Assembly: GCA_035279525.1 (NCBI GenBank)
Contig: DATEHQ010000094.1
Span: 1-17,227 of the forward strand
Direction: 5' to 3'
DNA from: DATEHQ01 sp035279525
GTDB lineage: Bacteria; Chloroflexota; Dormibacteria; Dormibacterales; Dormibacteraceae
DNA length: 17,227 nt
Shown here: positions 1 through 6,331 of the stretch, in pieces
Position numbering within the stretch: position 1 is the stretch's first letter
Layout of the letters: every line of letters starts with the position of its first letter
Made by a program: the position numbers and the translations under genes
The notes under the pieces: model-generated
What the model saw: the letters and a program-made list of their open reading frames with translations, nothing else
What the model was told of the DNA's origin: nothing
Databases searched by the model: none

Positions 1-1
1 C

Positions 2-988
2 GGCGTTCTGCGCGACCTGGTCAAGGCGGGCAAGACGATCATCTTCATCAGCCACAAGCTGAAAGAGGTGCTCGAGATCTCGGACCGCATCACCGTGATG
101 CGAAGGGGCAACGTGGTCGGCCACCTGGTCACCAGGGACACCAACGAGGAGGAGATCGCCACCCTGATGGTGGGGCGCGAGGTCCTGCTGCGCGTCGACA
201 AGCAGCCGGCCCGGCCCGGCGCGGTCACGTTCAAGGTGGAGAACCTCACGGCGAACTCGGACCGCGGGCAGCCGGCGCTCAACGGCGTCTCATTCGAGCT
301 GCACGAGGGCGAGATCCTCGGCATCGCGGGAGTCGAGGGCAACGGACAGAGCGAGCTGATGGAGGTCCTGGCGGGCACGCGTCGTGCAACAGGTGGACGC
401 GTCCTGCTGGGCAACAAGGACGTCACCACCTTCGACGCCAAGACCGAACGTGATGCGGGCATCGCCTTCATCCCTGAGGACCGCCGCGGCACCGGCCTGG
501 TGCTCAGCTTCTCGATCGCCGAGAACTCGATCCTCGGCCGCGAGCGCGCGCCCAGCTTTTCGTGGCACGAGTTCGTCCTGAAGCTCGTCCCCATACGCGA
601 TTGGGCCAAGCGCCTGGTCAAGGAGTTCGACATCCGCACTCCGAGCATCGACGTGGCGGCGCGCAACCTCTCAGGCGGCAATCAGCAGAAGGTCATCGTC
701 GCCCGCGAGATGGGCTCGCGGCCGAAGGTCCTGCTCGCGGCCCAGCCGACGCGTGGTGTGGACATCGGGGCCATCGAGTTCATACACCGCCGGATCGTCA
801 AGGAGCGCGACGACGGCGCGGCCGTCCTGCTGGTCTCTGCGGAGCTGGACGAGGTTCGTTCCCTCTCAGACCGGATCGCAGTCATGTACGAAGGCCGGAT
901 CGTGAGCATCGAGTCGCCGGAAACGCCTGAGGAGCGGCTGGGCCTGCTCATGACGGGTGGCGGCACGGCACGCACCGCCGCCGGGTAG
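2..988 (+). CDS. Nucleoside/simple-sugar ABC importer, tandem ATP-binding protein (5' truncated)
   Basis: The reading frame is open from base 2, so the gene begins upstream of the window. Its first codons give the end of the first ATPase domain, including an H-loop (FISHKLKEV). A complete second ATPase domain follows. Its Walker A is degenerate (GVEGNGQSEL, Gln in place of Lys), its signature is LSGGNQQK, and its Walker B region reads LLAAQPTRGVD with no catalytic Glu. This asymmetric second site, and the AAQPTRG string in particular, is typical of the ATPases that serve BmpA-type nucleoside and CUT2 sugar importers. Such proteins are about 500 residues, so roughly a third is missing. The permeases and binding protein are not in the window; if linked they lie upstream, since the next gene downstream is convergent. 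Substrate cannot be fixed from this fragment; nucleosides are the best guess. Confidence 0.88.
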   Translation, partial: GVLRDLVKAGKTIIFISHKLKEVLEISDRITVMRRGNVVGHLVTRDTNEEEIATLMVGREVLLRVDKQPARPGAVTFKVENLTANSDRGQPALNGVSFELHEGEILGIAGVEGNGQSELMEVLAGTRRATGGRVLLGNKDVTTFDAKTERDAGIAFIPEDRRGTGLVLSFSIAENSILGRERAPSFSWHEFVLKLVPIRDWAKRLVKEFDIRTPSIDVAARNLSGGNQQKVIVAREMGSRPKVLLAAQPTRGVDIGAIEFIHRRIVKERDDGAAVLLVSAELDEVRSLSDRIAVMYEGRIVSIESPETPEERLGLLMTGGGTARTAAG

Positions 989-1036
989 GCCGGACCAACC
1001 GGGCTTCGCGTCACCCAGCTGACCGGACAGGCCGGA

Positions 1037-1735
1037 CTATCCGAGTGAGGCCAGCACCTCGGGCAGCTCGGCGATGCCGCCGGCGCGGCGCCAGCGATCG
1101 CCGTTGATCGACTCTTCCGGGATCTGCTCATGCCGCCACGTCACGTGGTAAGGGATGTGCACCGCGCGGCCTCCAAGCTCGACGACCGGTGCCACGTCGG
1201 AGCGCAGCGAGTTGCCGACCATCACGAACTCTTCGGGTTTGACAGCGCGTCTTTTGAACAAGCCGCGATAGGCTTTCGCGTCCTTCTCGCTCAGGATCTC
1301 CACGCCGAAGAACAGGTCGGCCAGGCCGGAGCGTGCGAGCTTGCCCTCCTGGTCGAACAGGTCGCCCTTGGTGATGAGCAGCAGGTCGAAGCCCTTCGAC
1401 AGCCCGCGCAGCGTGCGCTCGACTCCTTCCAGCAGCTCGGTCGGCTGGGTGAGCATCCGCTTGCCCCAGCCGAGGATCACCTCGAGGTCGGCGGCGGGGA
1501 TGCGGCCCTCGGTGAGCTGGATCGCCGTCTCGAGCATCGAGAGCGTGAAGGACTTCACGCCGTAGCCATAGACGCCCAGGTTCTTCATCTCTGTCTCGGC
1601 CAGCCGTTTGTCCGATTCGGCGTCGGGAACGTGCCGGCGAAGAAGCTCGCGAAACTCCGTCTGTGTCACCGCGAAATGTGCCTCGCTGTGCCACAGCGTG
1701 TCGTCGCCGTCGAACCCCACCACCCGGACAGTCAC
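1037..1735 (-). CDS. HAD-superfamily hydrolase (phosphatase-like)
   Basis: A 232-residue protein with all four HAD motifs. Motif I is FDGDDTLW near residues 8-15, giving the nucleophile and acid aspartates. Motif II is the Thr in LLLITKGD. The motif III lysine lies in SEKDAKAY, and motif IV is GNSLRSD. A helical cap lies between motifs I and II, as in YjjG/phosphoglycolate-phosphatase-like members. It probably hydrolyses a small phosphorylated metabolite in the cytoplasm; the substrate is unknown. I chose the GTG at 1735 because motif I must sit near the N-terminus and because it follows the upstream gene's TAA by 8 bases. GGAGG lies only one base before this GTG, so a GTG four or five codons later is also possible. 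A longer reading frame to 1915 would add an unrelated N-terminal tail inside the upstream gene. It is the last gene of the sigma-factor operon. Confidence 0.85.
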   Translation of the reverse strand: MTVRVVGFDGDDTLWHSEAHFAVTQTEFRELLRRHVPDAESDKRLAETEMKNLGVYGYGVKSFTLSMLETAIQLTEGRIPAADLEVILGWGKRMLTQPTELLEGVERTLRGLSKGFDLLLITKGDLFDQEGKLARSGLADLFFGVEILSEKDAKAYRGLFKRRAVKPEEFVMVGNSLRSDVAPVVELGGRAVHIPYHVTWRHEQIPEESINGDRWRRAGGIAELPEVLASLG

Positions 1736-1743
1736 GCCTCCGA

Positions 1744-2952
1744 TTATCCGGGCGCCGCGACCCCCGGCGTGCTCACCGACGCCCACCGCGCTCCGCCGTC
1801 GGTCGTGCGCTGGATGCCGCCCCGGACGGTGGCGTAGCCGGTGACCGGATCCCCGAACACGATCTGAGGCGCCACACCCGCTGCCTGCTGGTAATCCGAA
1901 GTGAATGAATGCCATGTCCGGCCGGCGTCATCGCTCTCGAGCGACGGGCTACCAGGAAAGATCGACAAAAATCGGGACGCAGTGACAAGCGCCACGGCGC
2001 GCGAGGCGGTGTCAGGCAGCCGCCCTGAATACACCCACCTTCGACCGCCATCGGTGGATTGGAAGAAGTAGAACCGGTCCAGCGTGTCGCCGTCCTGCCG
2101 CCCCGACGCCGTGAGCACGATGGTGGCCCCGAATCCCTGGATCGCATCGACACGCAGCTCGAAGCCACCGGCCTGGCCGACGAAGCCGGGTGGATCAGGC
2201 AGGATGGAGCTCAGCCAGGTCACGCCGCCGTCCGCGGTGCGCCATATGGTGGGGCGCCGGTTCGGGTCTGATGCCGTCACCAAGCCATGGGTTGCGTCGA
2301 CGAAGTCGACGTGGTCCTTGCACTGGGTGTACCCGAGGGCAGGCGCTTGGTTTGGGCCGGTCACCTGAGCGACCAGCGTCCAGGTCAGCGCACCGTCGGT
2401 GGTGCGCCACACCTGCGCACCCGCGCCATTGCATTGGGTCTCGGGCACGCCGGGAAACAGCATCCAGCCGTTGCGCTGGTCGACAAAGGAGATCTCCGGC
2501 ATGCCGCCGCCTCCCTGGTAAGGCGGAGCGCGGCGCTCCTGCCAGGTTGACCCGGCGTCGACCGACCGGAAGATCCTCGCGTCGATCAGCGCCCACACGA
2601 CGTTTCCTGGCGCGGCGCTCAGCTGGAGCGTTGTGGGTAAGGAGATCGGAGGCGAGCTTGGGTTCGAGGCCGGTGGCGTCTCCACAGGTGTTGCCGTCGG
2701 GGACGGCAGTCGCGTCGAGCTCGCTTGGCCGGGGCCATGACTCACCCGATTCAGGTTGCGCGCCATGACCAGCACGCCAACTGTGCCGGCCGTCAACGCG
2801 ATGGCGGCGACGAGCGCGACCGCGGGCATCACGTTCGGCCTGGCACGCCGTGCCTGGTCCAGCGAAGCGCCAAGACGGGCCGCGAACTCAGGTGACGGAG
2901 GCGCGCTGCGTGCATCGAGCGCGCGGCGGAGCTCGCGCTCTTCCGGCGTCAC
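1744..2952 (-). CDS. Anti-sigma-like membrane protein with Asp-box (YCF48-like) beta-propeller
   Basis: A 402-residue protein with three parts: a short charged cytoplasmic N-terminus (about 1-40), one membrane segment at about 42-64, then a Pro/Ser/Thr linker and an exported domain. That domain carries at least six Asp-box-like repeats (SVDAGSTW, TTDGALTW, TADGGVTW, STDGGRRW, SDDAGRTW, TTDGGARW), the signature of BNR/YCF48-like propellers. The GTG start at 2952 overlaps the TGA of the ECF sigma gene as GTGA, so the two are translationally coupled. An ECF sigma factor followed by a single-pass protein with a cytoplasmic tail is the usual anti-sigma arrangement. I infer that the tail holds the sigma factor and that the propeller is the external sensor or binding domain. 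No zinc-type anti-sigma motif (HxxxCxxC) is visible, so direct sigma binding is unproven. Confidence 0.78.
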   Translation of the reverse strand: MTPEERELRRALDARSAPPSPEFAARLGASLDQARRARPNVMPAVALVAAIALTAGTVGVLVMARNLNRVSHGPGQASSTRLPSPTATPVETPPASNPSSPPISLPTTLQLSAAPGNVVWALIDARIFRSVDAGSTWQERRAPPYQGGGGMPEISFVDQRNGWMLFPGVPETQCNGAGAQVWRTTDGALTWTLVAQVTGPNQAPALGYTQCKDHVDFVDATHGLVTASDPNRRPTIWRTADGGVTWLSSILPDPPGFVGQAGGFELRVDAIQGFGATIVLTASGRQDGDTLDRFYFFQSTDGGRRWVYSGRLPDTASRAVALVTASRFLSIFPGSPSLESDDAGRTWHSFTSDYQQAAGVAPQIVFGDPVTGYATVRGGIQRTTDGGARWASVSTPGVAAPG

Positions 2953-3437
2953 GAGTTTCCCTCCGCGGCCATGCCGGGGCGCAGCGCGACCAGGGCGCGG
3001 TGGATGCGCTGGCGCGCGGCGCCCGAAGAGCAACCGAGCACGCGCCCGACCTCATCGATCGGCAGGTCGAGGTGGTAGTAGAGCACCAGCGGAAGCAGGT
3101 GACGCGGCGGCAGCCGGTCGAGCGCGGTGTCGAGGTCCATCAGCTCGGCCGAGGCCTCGCTCGCTGCCCGCGCCGGCCAGACCTCGGGCACACGGATGAC
3201 GCTCCACCACCGGGTGCGCCGTGCGCTGCGGCACTCGTTGGCGACGATGGACAGGAACCAGGGCCGGAGCTCCGCCCCACGGCGGAAGTGGCCGAATCCG
3301 CGCCAGGCCTTCAGCGCCGCTTCCTGCACCGCATCCTCAGCCGCGCTCCTGTCGTTCAGCATCGTGATCGCCAGCCGGAAAGCCGGGTCGAGGATCGGCG
3401 TGAGCAGGTCGCCGAAGCCTCGGCCGTCCACCGGCAT
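2949..3437 (-). CDS. ECF-family RNA polymerase sigma factor
   Basis: Sigma region 2 is clear (AFRLAITMLNDRSAAEDAVQ, then EAALKAWRGF). Region 4 has a helix-turn-helix (LPIDEVGRVLGCSSGAARQR) preceded by the usual LDRLPPRHLLPLVLYY stretch. Regions 1 and 3 are absent, as expected for group 4 sigmas. From the ATG at 3437 the protein is 162 residues, normal for this group. The frame stays open to an ATG at 3566, but that would run past the start of the divergent gene and add an atypical tail. No strong ribosome site marks the ATG, and an in-frame TTG lies just upstream. It is first in an operon with the propeller membrane protein and the HAD hydrolase. The divergent intergenic region carries GAACC- and GGAAC-type sequences that fit ECF promoters, so autoregulation is plausible. 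Confidence 0.87.
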   Translation of the reverse strand: MPVDGRGFGDLLTPILDPAFRLAITMLNDRSAAEDAVQEAALKAWRGFGHFRRGAELRPWFLSIVANECRSARRTRWWSVIRVPEVWPARAASEASAELMDLDTALDRLPPRHLLPLVLYYHLDLPIDEVGRVLGCSSGAARQRIHRALVALRPGMAAEGNS

Positions 3438-3547
3438 CAACGGCCCAGCGCCCGCGTGATCCTCGTCCAAGCTCCGTAGCGGTACTACGCGCGAAACGAA
3501 CGGTCTGTTACGGGTTCGGAACAAACCCTGTTCGAGCCGGCGTTGGA
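3438..3547. promoter_or_regulatory. Divergent promoter region of the ECF sigma and VOC genes, with a palindrome
   Basis: An imperfect inverted repeat pairs GGTTCGGAACA (3513-3523) with TGTTCGAGCC (3529-3538). On the + strand GGAAC (3518-3522) is followed after 18 bases by CGTT (3541-3544), close to the GGAAC/CGTN layout of ECF promoters and ending just before the VOC gene start. On the - strand GAACC is followed after about 14-15 bases by CGTT, facing the sigma gene. Both are pattern matches only. Confidence 0.35.
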
Positions 3548-4483
3548 ATGTCTGGAATGAGACCACTGAACGGAATCCACCACATCAGCGCGATCACCGC
3601 CGACGCCACCCAGAACGTCCTCTTCTACACGGGCGTGATGGGGCTGCGCCTGGTCAAGAAGACCGTCAACCAGGACAACCCGGCGGTTTACCACCTCTTC
3701 TACGCGGACGAGGACGGCAGCCCCGGCGCCGACCTGACCTTCTTCGAATATCCCGGCCTGACCCGCGGCCGCGCCGGCGCGGGCATGATCCATCGCATCG
3801 CCTTCCGCGTTGCTTCGGCGGAGGCGCTCGACTTCTGGGCGAAGCGGCTCGCGCGACACGGCATCGAGTCGAGGCTAGAGGACAACCGGCTGTGCTTCGA
3901 CGATCCCGAGGGCCTCGGCCTCGAGCTGATCGCCGAGCCGACGGGCGACCCTCCGCTCGTGGCCGGCCAGCCGGACATCCCGCGGGACCTCGCGCTGCAA
4001 GGCTTCGCCGGGGTGCGCGCGTTCTCGCGGCGACCGGAGCAAAGCCAGGACTTCCTGACCCAGACGCTCGGCTTCAGGTCCGAGGACCCGACAGTTTTCG
4101 AGTCGCGTGGAGACTCACGCGGTTCGTTCTACATCTATGACGACGCGCCCGAGCGGCGCGGCCTCCAGGGCGCGGGTACCGTGCACCACGTCGCGTGGTC
4201 ATCCACGCCGGCCGACCATGAGGAGTGGCGGCTGCGGGTGCAGTCCGGCGGCGGCGACCCGACTCCCGTGATCGACCGGTTCTACTTCCGCTCGATCTAC
4301 TTCCGCGAGCCGAGCGGCGTGCTGTTCGAGATCGCGACCATCGGTCCCGGGTTCACCGCCGATGAGCCGAAGGAGCACCTCGGCGAGCGACTTTCTCTGC
4401 CGCCGGCGTTCGAGCACCTGAGGGCCCAGGTCGAGGCGAACCTCAAACCGCTACCGAACACGCGAAGCAAGGCCGCCGTCTAG
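3548..4483 (+). CDS. VOC-family protein, ring-cleaving-dioxygenase-like (MhqO/LinE type)
   Basis: A 311-residue protein built from two paired VOC (glyoxalase/bleomycin-resistance/extradiol-dioxygenase) halves. The N-terminal half opens with GIHHISAI and contains MIHRIAF. The C-terminal half contains TVHHVAW and ends with VLFEIAT, supplying the His/His/Glu metal triad. The order and length match the MhqO/LinE group, annotated as ring-cleaving dioxygenases acting on hydroquinones or catechols in the cytoplasm, with Fe(II) or Mn(II). The actual substrate is not shown. Two starts are possible: ATG at 3548, or ATG at 3557, which has GGA nine bases upstream and gives the more usual MxxLxGIHH beginning. 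It is divergent from an ECF sigma gene and may be one of its targets. Its stop overlaps the stop of the convergent metallopeptidase-like gene. Confidence 0.85.
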   Translation: MSGMRPLNGIHHISAITADATQNVLFYTGVMGLRLVKKTVNQDNPAVYHLFYADEDGSPGADLTFFEYPGLTRGRAGAGMIHRIAFRVASAEALDFWAKRLARHGIESRLEDNRLCFDDPEGLGLELIAEPTGDPPLVAGQPDIPRDLALQGFAGVRAFSRRPEQSQDFLTQTLGFRSEDPTVFESRGDSRGSFYIYDDAPERRGLQGAGTVHHVAWSSTPADHEEWRLRVQSGGGDPTPVIDRFYFRSIYFREPSGVLFEIATIGPGFTADEPKEHLGERLSLPPAFEHLRAQVEANLKPLPNTRSKAAV

Positions 4484-5121
4484 GCGGCGAGGCCGACGTC
4501 CTCGAGAGGGAGCGGCTGTGTGCTGCATCCGCGCAGCGCATCGGTGGCGTCCTCGAGGTCGACCTGGCGGCGCCTGAAGTTGCGCAGCGCAAACCTGTCG
4601 CACGCCGTCTCGGCCATCGCTCGGCGGACCAGCACCTCCCGCAGGTACCAGTGCAGCCATTCGTGCAGGTAGACGAACCGCAGCACGTCGCGGCGCGTGC
4701 GGAAGCTCACTTTGTCCGAGACCCATTTGAAGCGCATGCCGTCACCCGGCCGCCGGCGGGCGCTGTGGTAGACGAGCTCGTCGAAGGGGTGAAAGGGCTC
4801 CGGCACGCGGAGGATGATCCGGTGCAGGTCGAACTCGCACAGGCCTGAAAGGTGGGGCTTGGTGCGGTAGCGGAGCGGTTCGACCAGGACTCGGTAGTCG
4901 CCTGGCACGGGCAGTCGTGCCAGGGCCCTGCGGACGTCGGAGACGGTGAATCCGGGCAGGTTGCTCCTGAGCGCCAGCCGCCCCGAACCCTGCCTCGAGC
5001 GCCGGTCGATCTCGGCGATCGCGCGGCGCACGTCACGCGATTCGAAGTGCGGTTCCTCGGGGAGGACCAGCGGCCGGCGGCCGATCACCGGCCGGCGTGG
5101 GGCGGGGATCAGCAGGCTCAT
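4480..5121 (-). CDS. HExxH zinc-metallopeptidase-like protein
   Basis: A 213-residue protein that I cannot place in a named family. The central feature is HEWLH at residues 153-157, a HExxH zinc motif in a helix, followed after 13 residues by ETACD (E171, D175). That fits the Glu-plus-Asp third-ligand pattern (ExxxD) of gluzincin metallopeptidases. No signal peptide or membrane segment is visible, so it is probably cytoplasmic. The N-terminal 75 residues are Arg-rich and the middle is beta-like (RIILRVPEPF). It could be a minimal SprT/M48-like protease or a protein that keeps the fold without activity. The ATG at 5121 has no clear ribosome site. It is convergent with the VOC gene: the two stop codons share the CTAG at 4480-4483. 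Confidence 0.7.
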   Translation of the reverse strand: MSLLIPAPRRPVIGRRPLVLPEEPHFESRDVRRAIAEIDRRSRQGSGRLALRSNLPGFTVSDVRRALARLPVPGDYRVLVEPLRYRTKPHLSGLCEFDLHRIILRVPEPFHPFDELVYHSARRRPGDGMRFKWVSDKVSFRTRRDVLRFVYLHEWLHWYLREVLVRRAMAETACDRFALRNFRRRQVDLEDATDALRGCSTQPLPLEDVGLAA

Positions 5122-5233
5122 GCAACTGCTTAAGCGCGGATGCGCTTCCGTCTACCCGAGGATTCAAAGACACGCGTAGAAGGCACGACCAGGGCTGATT
5201 TTCAAGGGCTGGGCCGGGTCTGGGCGTTCCCAG

Positions 5234-5259
5234 GACAGGTGCGCGTCAATGCGCCTGTC
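5234..5259. promoter_or_regulatory. Inverted repeat in the leader of the DUF7218-like gene
   Basis: GACAGG..CGC pairs with GCGCCTGTC across a six-base centre (GTCAAT), giving a stem of about nine pairs with a two-base bulge. It lies 10-20 bases before the strong ribosome site of the gene at 5278, so it could be an operator or a 5'-leader hairpin. A smaller perfect hairpin (CTGGG-CGTT-CCCAG) sits just upstream at 5220-5233. The rest of the 156-base gap (5122-5277) shows no convincing -35/-10 pair on either strand. Confidence 0.4.
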
Positions 5260-5277
5260 AAGAAACGGGAGGGAGCG

Positions 5278-5403
5278 ATGCCCGGCAAGAAGCCTGGACC
5301 GTCTGTCAAAAAGCCCAAAACCTACGAGGCGTTGAAGAAGAAGGGCGTGAGCAAGTCGCGGGCCGCGCGGATCAGCAACGCGCAGGCGAGCAAGGGCTCT
5401 TAG
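5278..5403 (+). CDS. DUF7218-like small basic protein
   Basis: A 41-residue, very basic, Lys-rich protein starting MPGKKPGPSVKKPKTYEAL, followed by a helix (KKKGVSKSRAARISNAQ). This closely resembles the small DUF7218-type proteins common in actinobacteria and other soil bacteria; its function is unknown. The ATG at 5278 is preceded at a five-base spacing by GGGAGG, a strong ribosome site, which decides the start against an upstream in-frame ATG at 5140. That longer form would add 46 unrelated residues. The small size and charge suggest nucleic-acid binding, but this is only inference. It stands alone behind its own leader; the next gene starts 33 bases downstream and could be co-transcribed. 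Confidence 0.8.
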   Translation: MPGKKPGPSVKKPKTYEALKKKGVSKSRAARISNAQASKGS

Positions 5404-5436
5404 CCGAACACCTCTGGAGCGGCGGGCCTCTGGGCG

Positions 5437-6054
5437 ATGATTGACGCCATGGCCACGCCGCGCGTCAAGCTCGAGGCGGTTCGCCGGAAGTCCGGCGGCC
5501 GGATCCACCTGACGCCGCGCGTGCCCAGATCGGGACCCGTCGAAACCCTCTGCGGGCAGACGCTCGGCGAAGGTTCGTACACGGCGGTCGACGCCGATGC
5601 CGACTGCGCCAACTGCATCCGGAGGTCGAAAGACCAGGGCCGGATCTCGGGCGCCTTTTTCGCGCAGGACGAGGGTTCTGAGCTGCTCCGGCTGTCGCTC
5701 GAGCAGGCGAGGGCGCGACCGAAGGCCCCTTCCGCTTCGACTCAGCCCCCGGCCAAAGGCGGCGCCGAGAAGGTCGTGTGGCCGGCGCCCAAGGCGCCGG
5801 TCGAGCTCGTGCCGGACGAACTGGGCGAGCTGGTCACACGCGGCTTCAAACCCTCTGGCGAGGGCGTGTGGCGCAGCCCGGCGGGGGTGATCGTGCGGAT
5901 GCGCAAGCACGGCAAGGAGTGGCGCTTCGCCGAGCTCGTCTTCGAGGGCGAGGTGGTCGCGACCCGGGTGGAGGGCGGCCTGCGCCTGCGAGCCGGGGAC
6001 GTCGAGGTCAACCCGGCGGGCGACGGCCTGGAGATCCAGGTCAAGAGGAAGTAG
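5437..6054 (+). CDS. Hypothetical protein with HCCC zinc-site candidate
   Basis: A 205-residue protein of unknown function. The N-terminal part carries a possible zinc site: H24 (RIHLTPR), C39 (ETLCGQT), C57 and C60 (DCANC). A Pro/Ala-rich low-complexity linker follows at about 92-120. The C-terminal domain (about 120-205) is rich in alternating beta-like strands (GVIVRMRKHG, LVFEGEVVATRVEGGLRLR) and ends in a basic tail. No signal peptide or membrane segment is visible. The start could be ATG 5437 or the fourth-codon-later ATG at 5449; neither has a good ribosome site. It follows the DUF7218-like gene closely on the same strand and converges on the liv operon, leaving only four bases between stop codons. 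The zinc site is inferred from spacing only. Confidence 0.72.
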   Translation: MIDAMATPRVKLEAVRRKSGGRIHLTPRVPRSGPVETLCGQTLGEGSYTAVDADADCANCIRRSKDQGRISGAFFAQDEGSELLRLSLEQARARPKAPSASTQPPAKGGAEKVVWPAPKAPVELVPDELGELVTRGFKPSGEGVWRSPAGVIVRMRKHGKEWRFAELVFEGEVVATRVEGGLRLRAGDVEVNPAGDGLEIQVKRK

Positions 6055-6058
6055 ACCG

Positions 6059-6331
6059 TCAGCGCATGTGGGGCAGAAGGCCCGCGGCGCCGGCCACGAC
6101 CAGGCCCAGGACCAGGAGCACGTCGGCGAGCATGAACAGCCCGAAAAGCTCCCAGTCGACGCGCCGCGAGAACCTCATCCAGCGGGGAGCGTCGGGCGCA
6201 CCCGCGGGCGTCCAGCCGCAGATCGGGCAGCGGCCCTGCGTGTAACGAGGGTCGAAGCGCCAGCGATCGAGCTCGCAGTATGCGGCCGGGCTCGGACTCG
6301 GCGTGAGTCGAGACCGCCTTGCCCAGATCAT
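6059..6331 (-). CDS. Small zinc-ribbon-like, single-TM protein, last gene of the liv operon
   Basis: A 90-residue protein. The N-terminal half contains C19 and a CPICGW knuckle (C35, C38), resembling half or three quarters of a zinc ribbon. Residues 61-86 (from ELFGLFMLAD onward) form one hydrophobic segment. With a basic N-terminus it is probably anchored by its C-terminus, with the Cys part in the cytoplasm. Its ATG overlaps the TGA of the upstream gene as ATGA, so translation is coupled to the secreted protein and, through it, to the transporter. I do not recognise a family. Its position suggests an accessory to the transporter or to the exported protein. A longer frame running to 7294 is a shadow of the upstream gene. 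Confidence 0.72.
   Translation of the reverse strand: MIWARRSRLTPSPSPAAYCELDRWRFDPRYTQGRCPICGWTPAGAPDAPRWMRFSRRVDWELFGLFMLADVLLVLGLVVAGAAGLLPHMR

Noticed and set aside
988..1037. Repeated GGCCGGAC between the first two genes as a terminator or site
   Set aside because: A short direct repeat in GC-rich DNA, with no stem-loop plus T-run; likely chance.
3521..3528. ACAAACCC in the sigma/VOC region as another copy of the regulator motif
   Set aside because: Only eight bases match and the distinctive CCG start is lost, so chance is likely.
3548..4483. Assigning the VOC gene to a specific catechol or hydroquinone dioxygenase
   Set aside because: Family membership is clear, but VOC substrate range is too wide for a symbol without further evidence.
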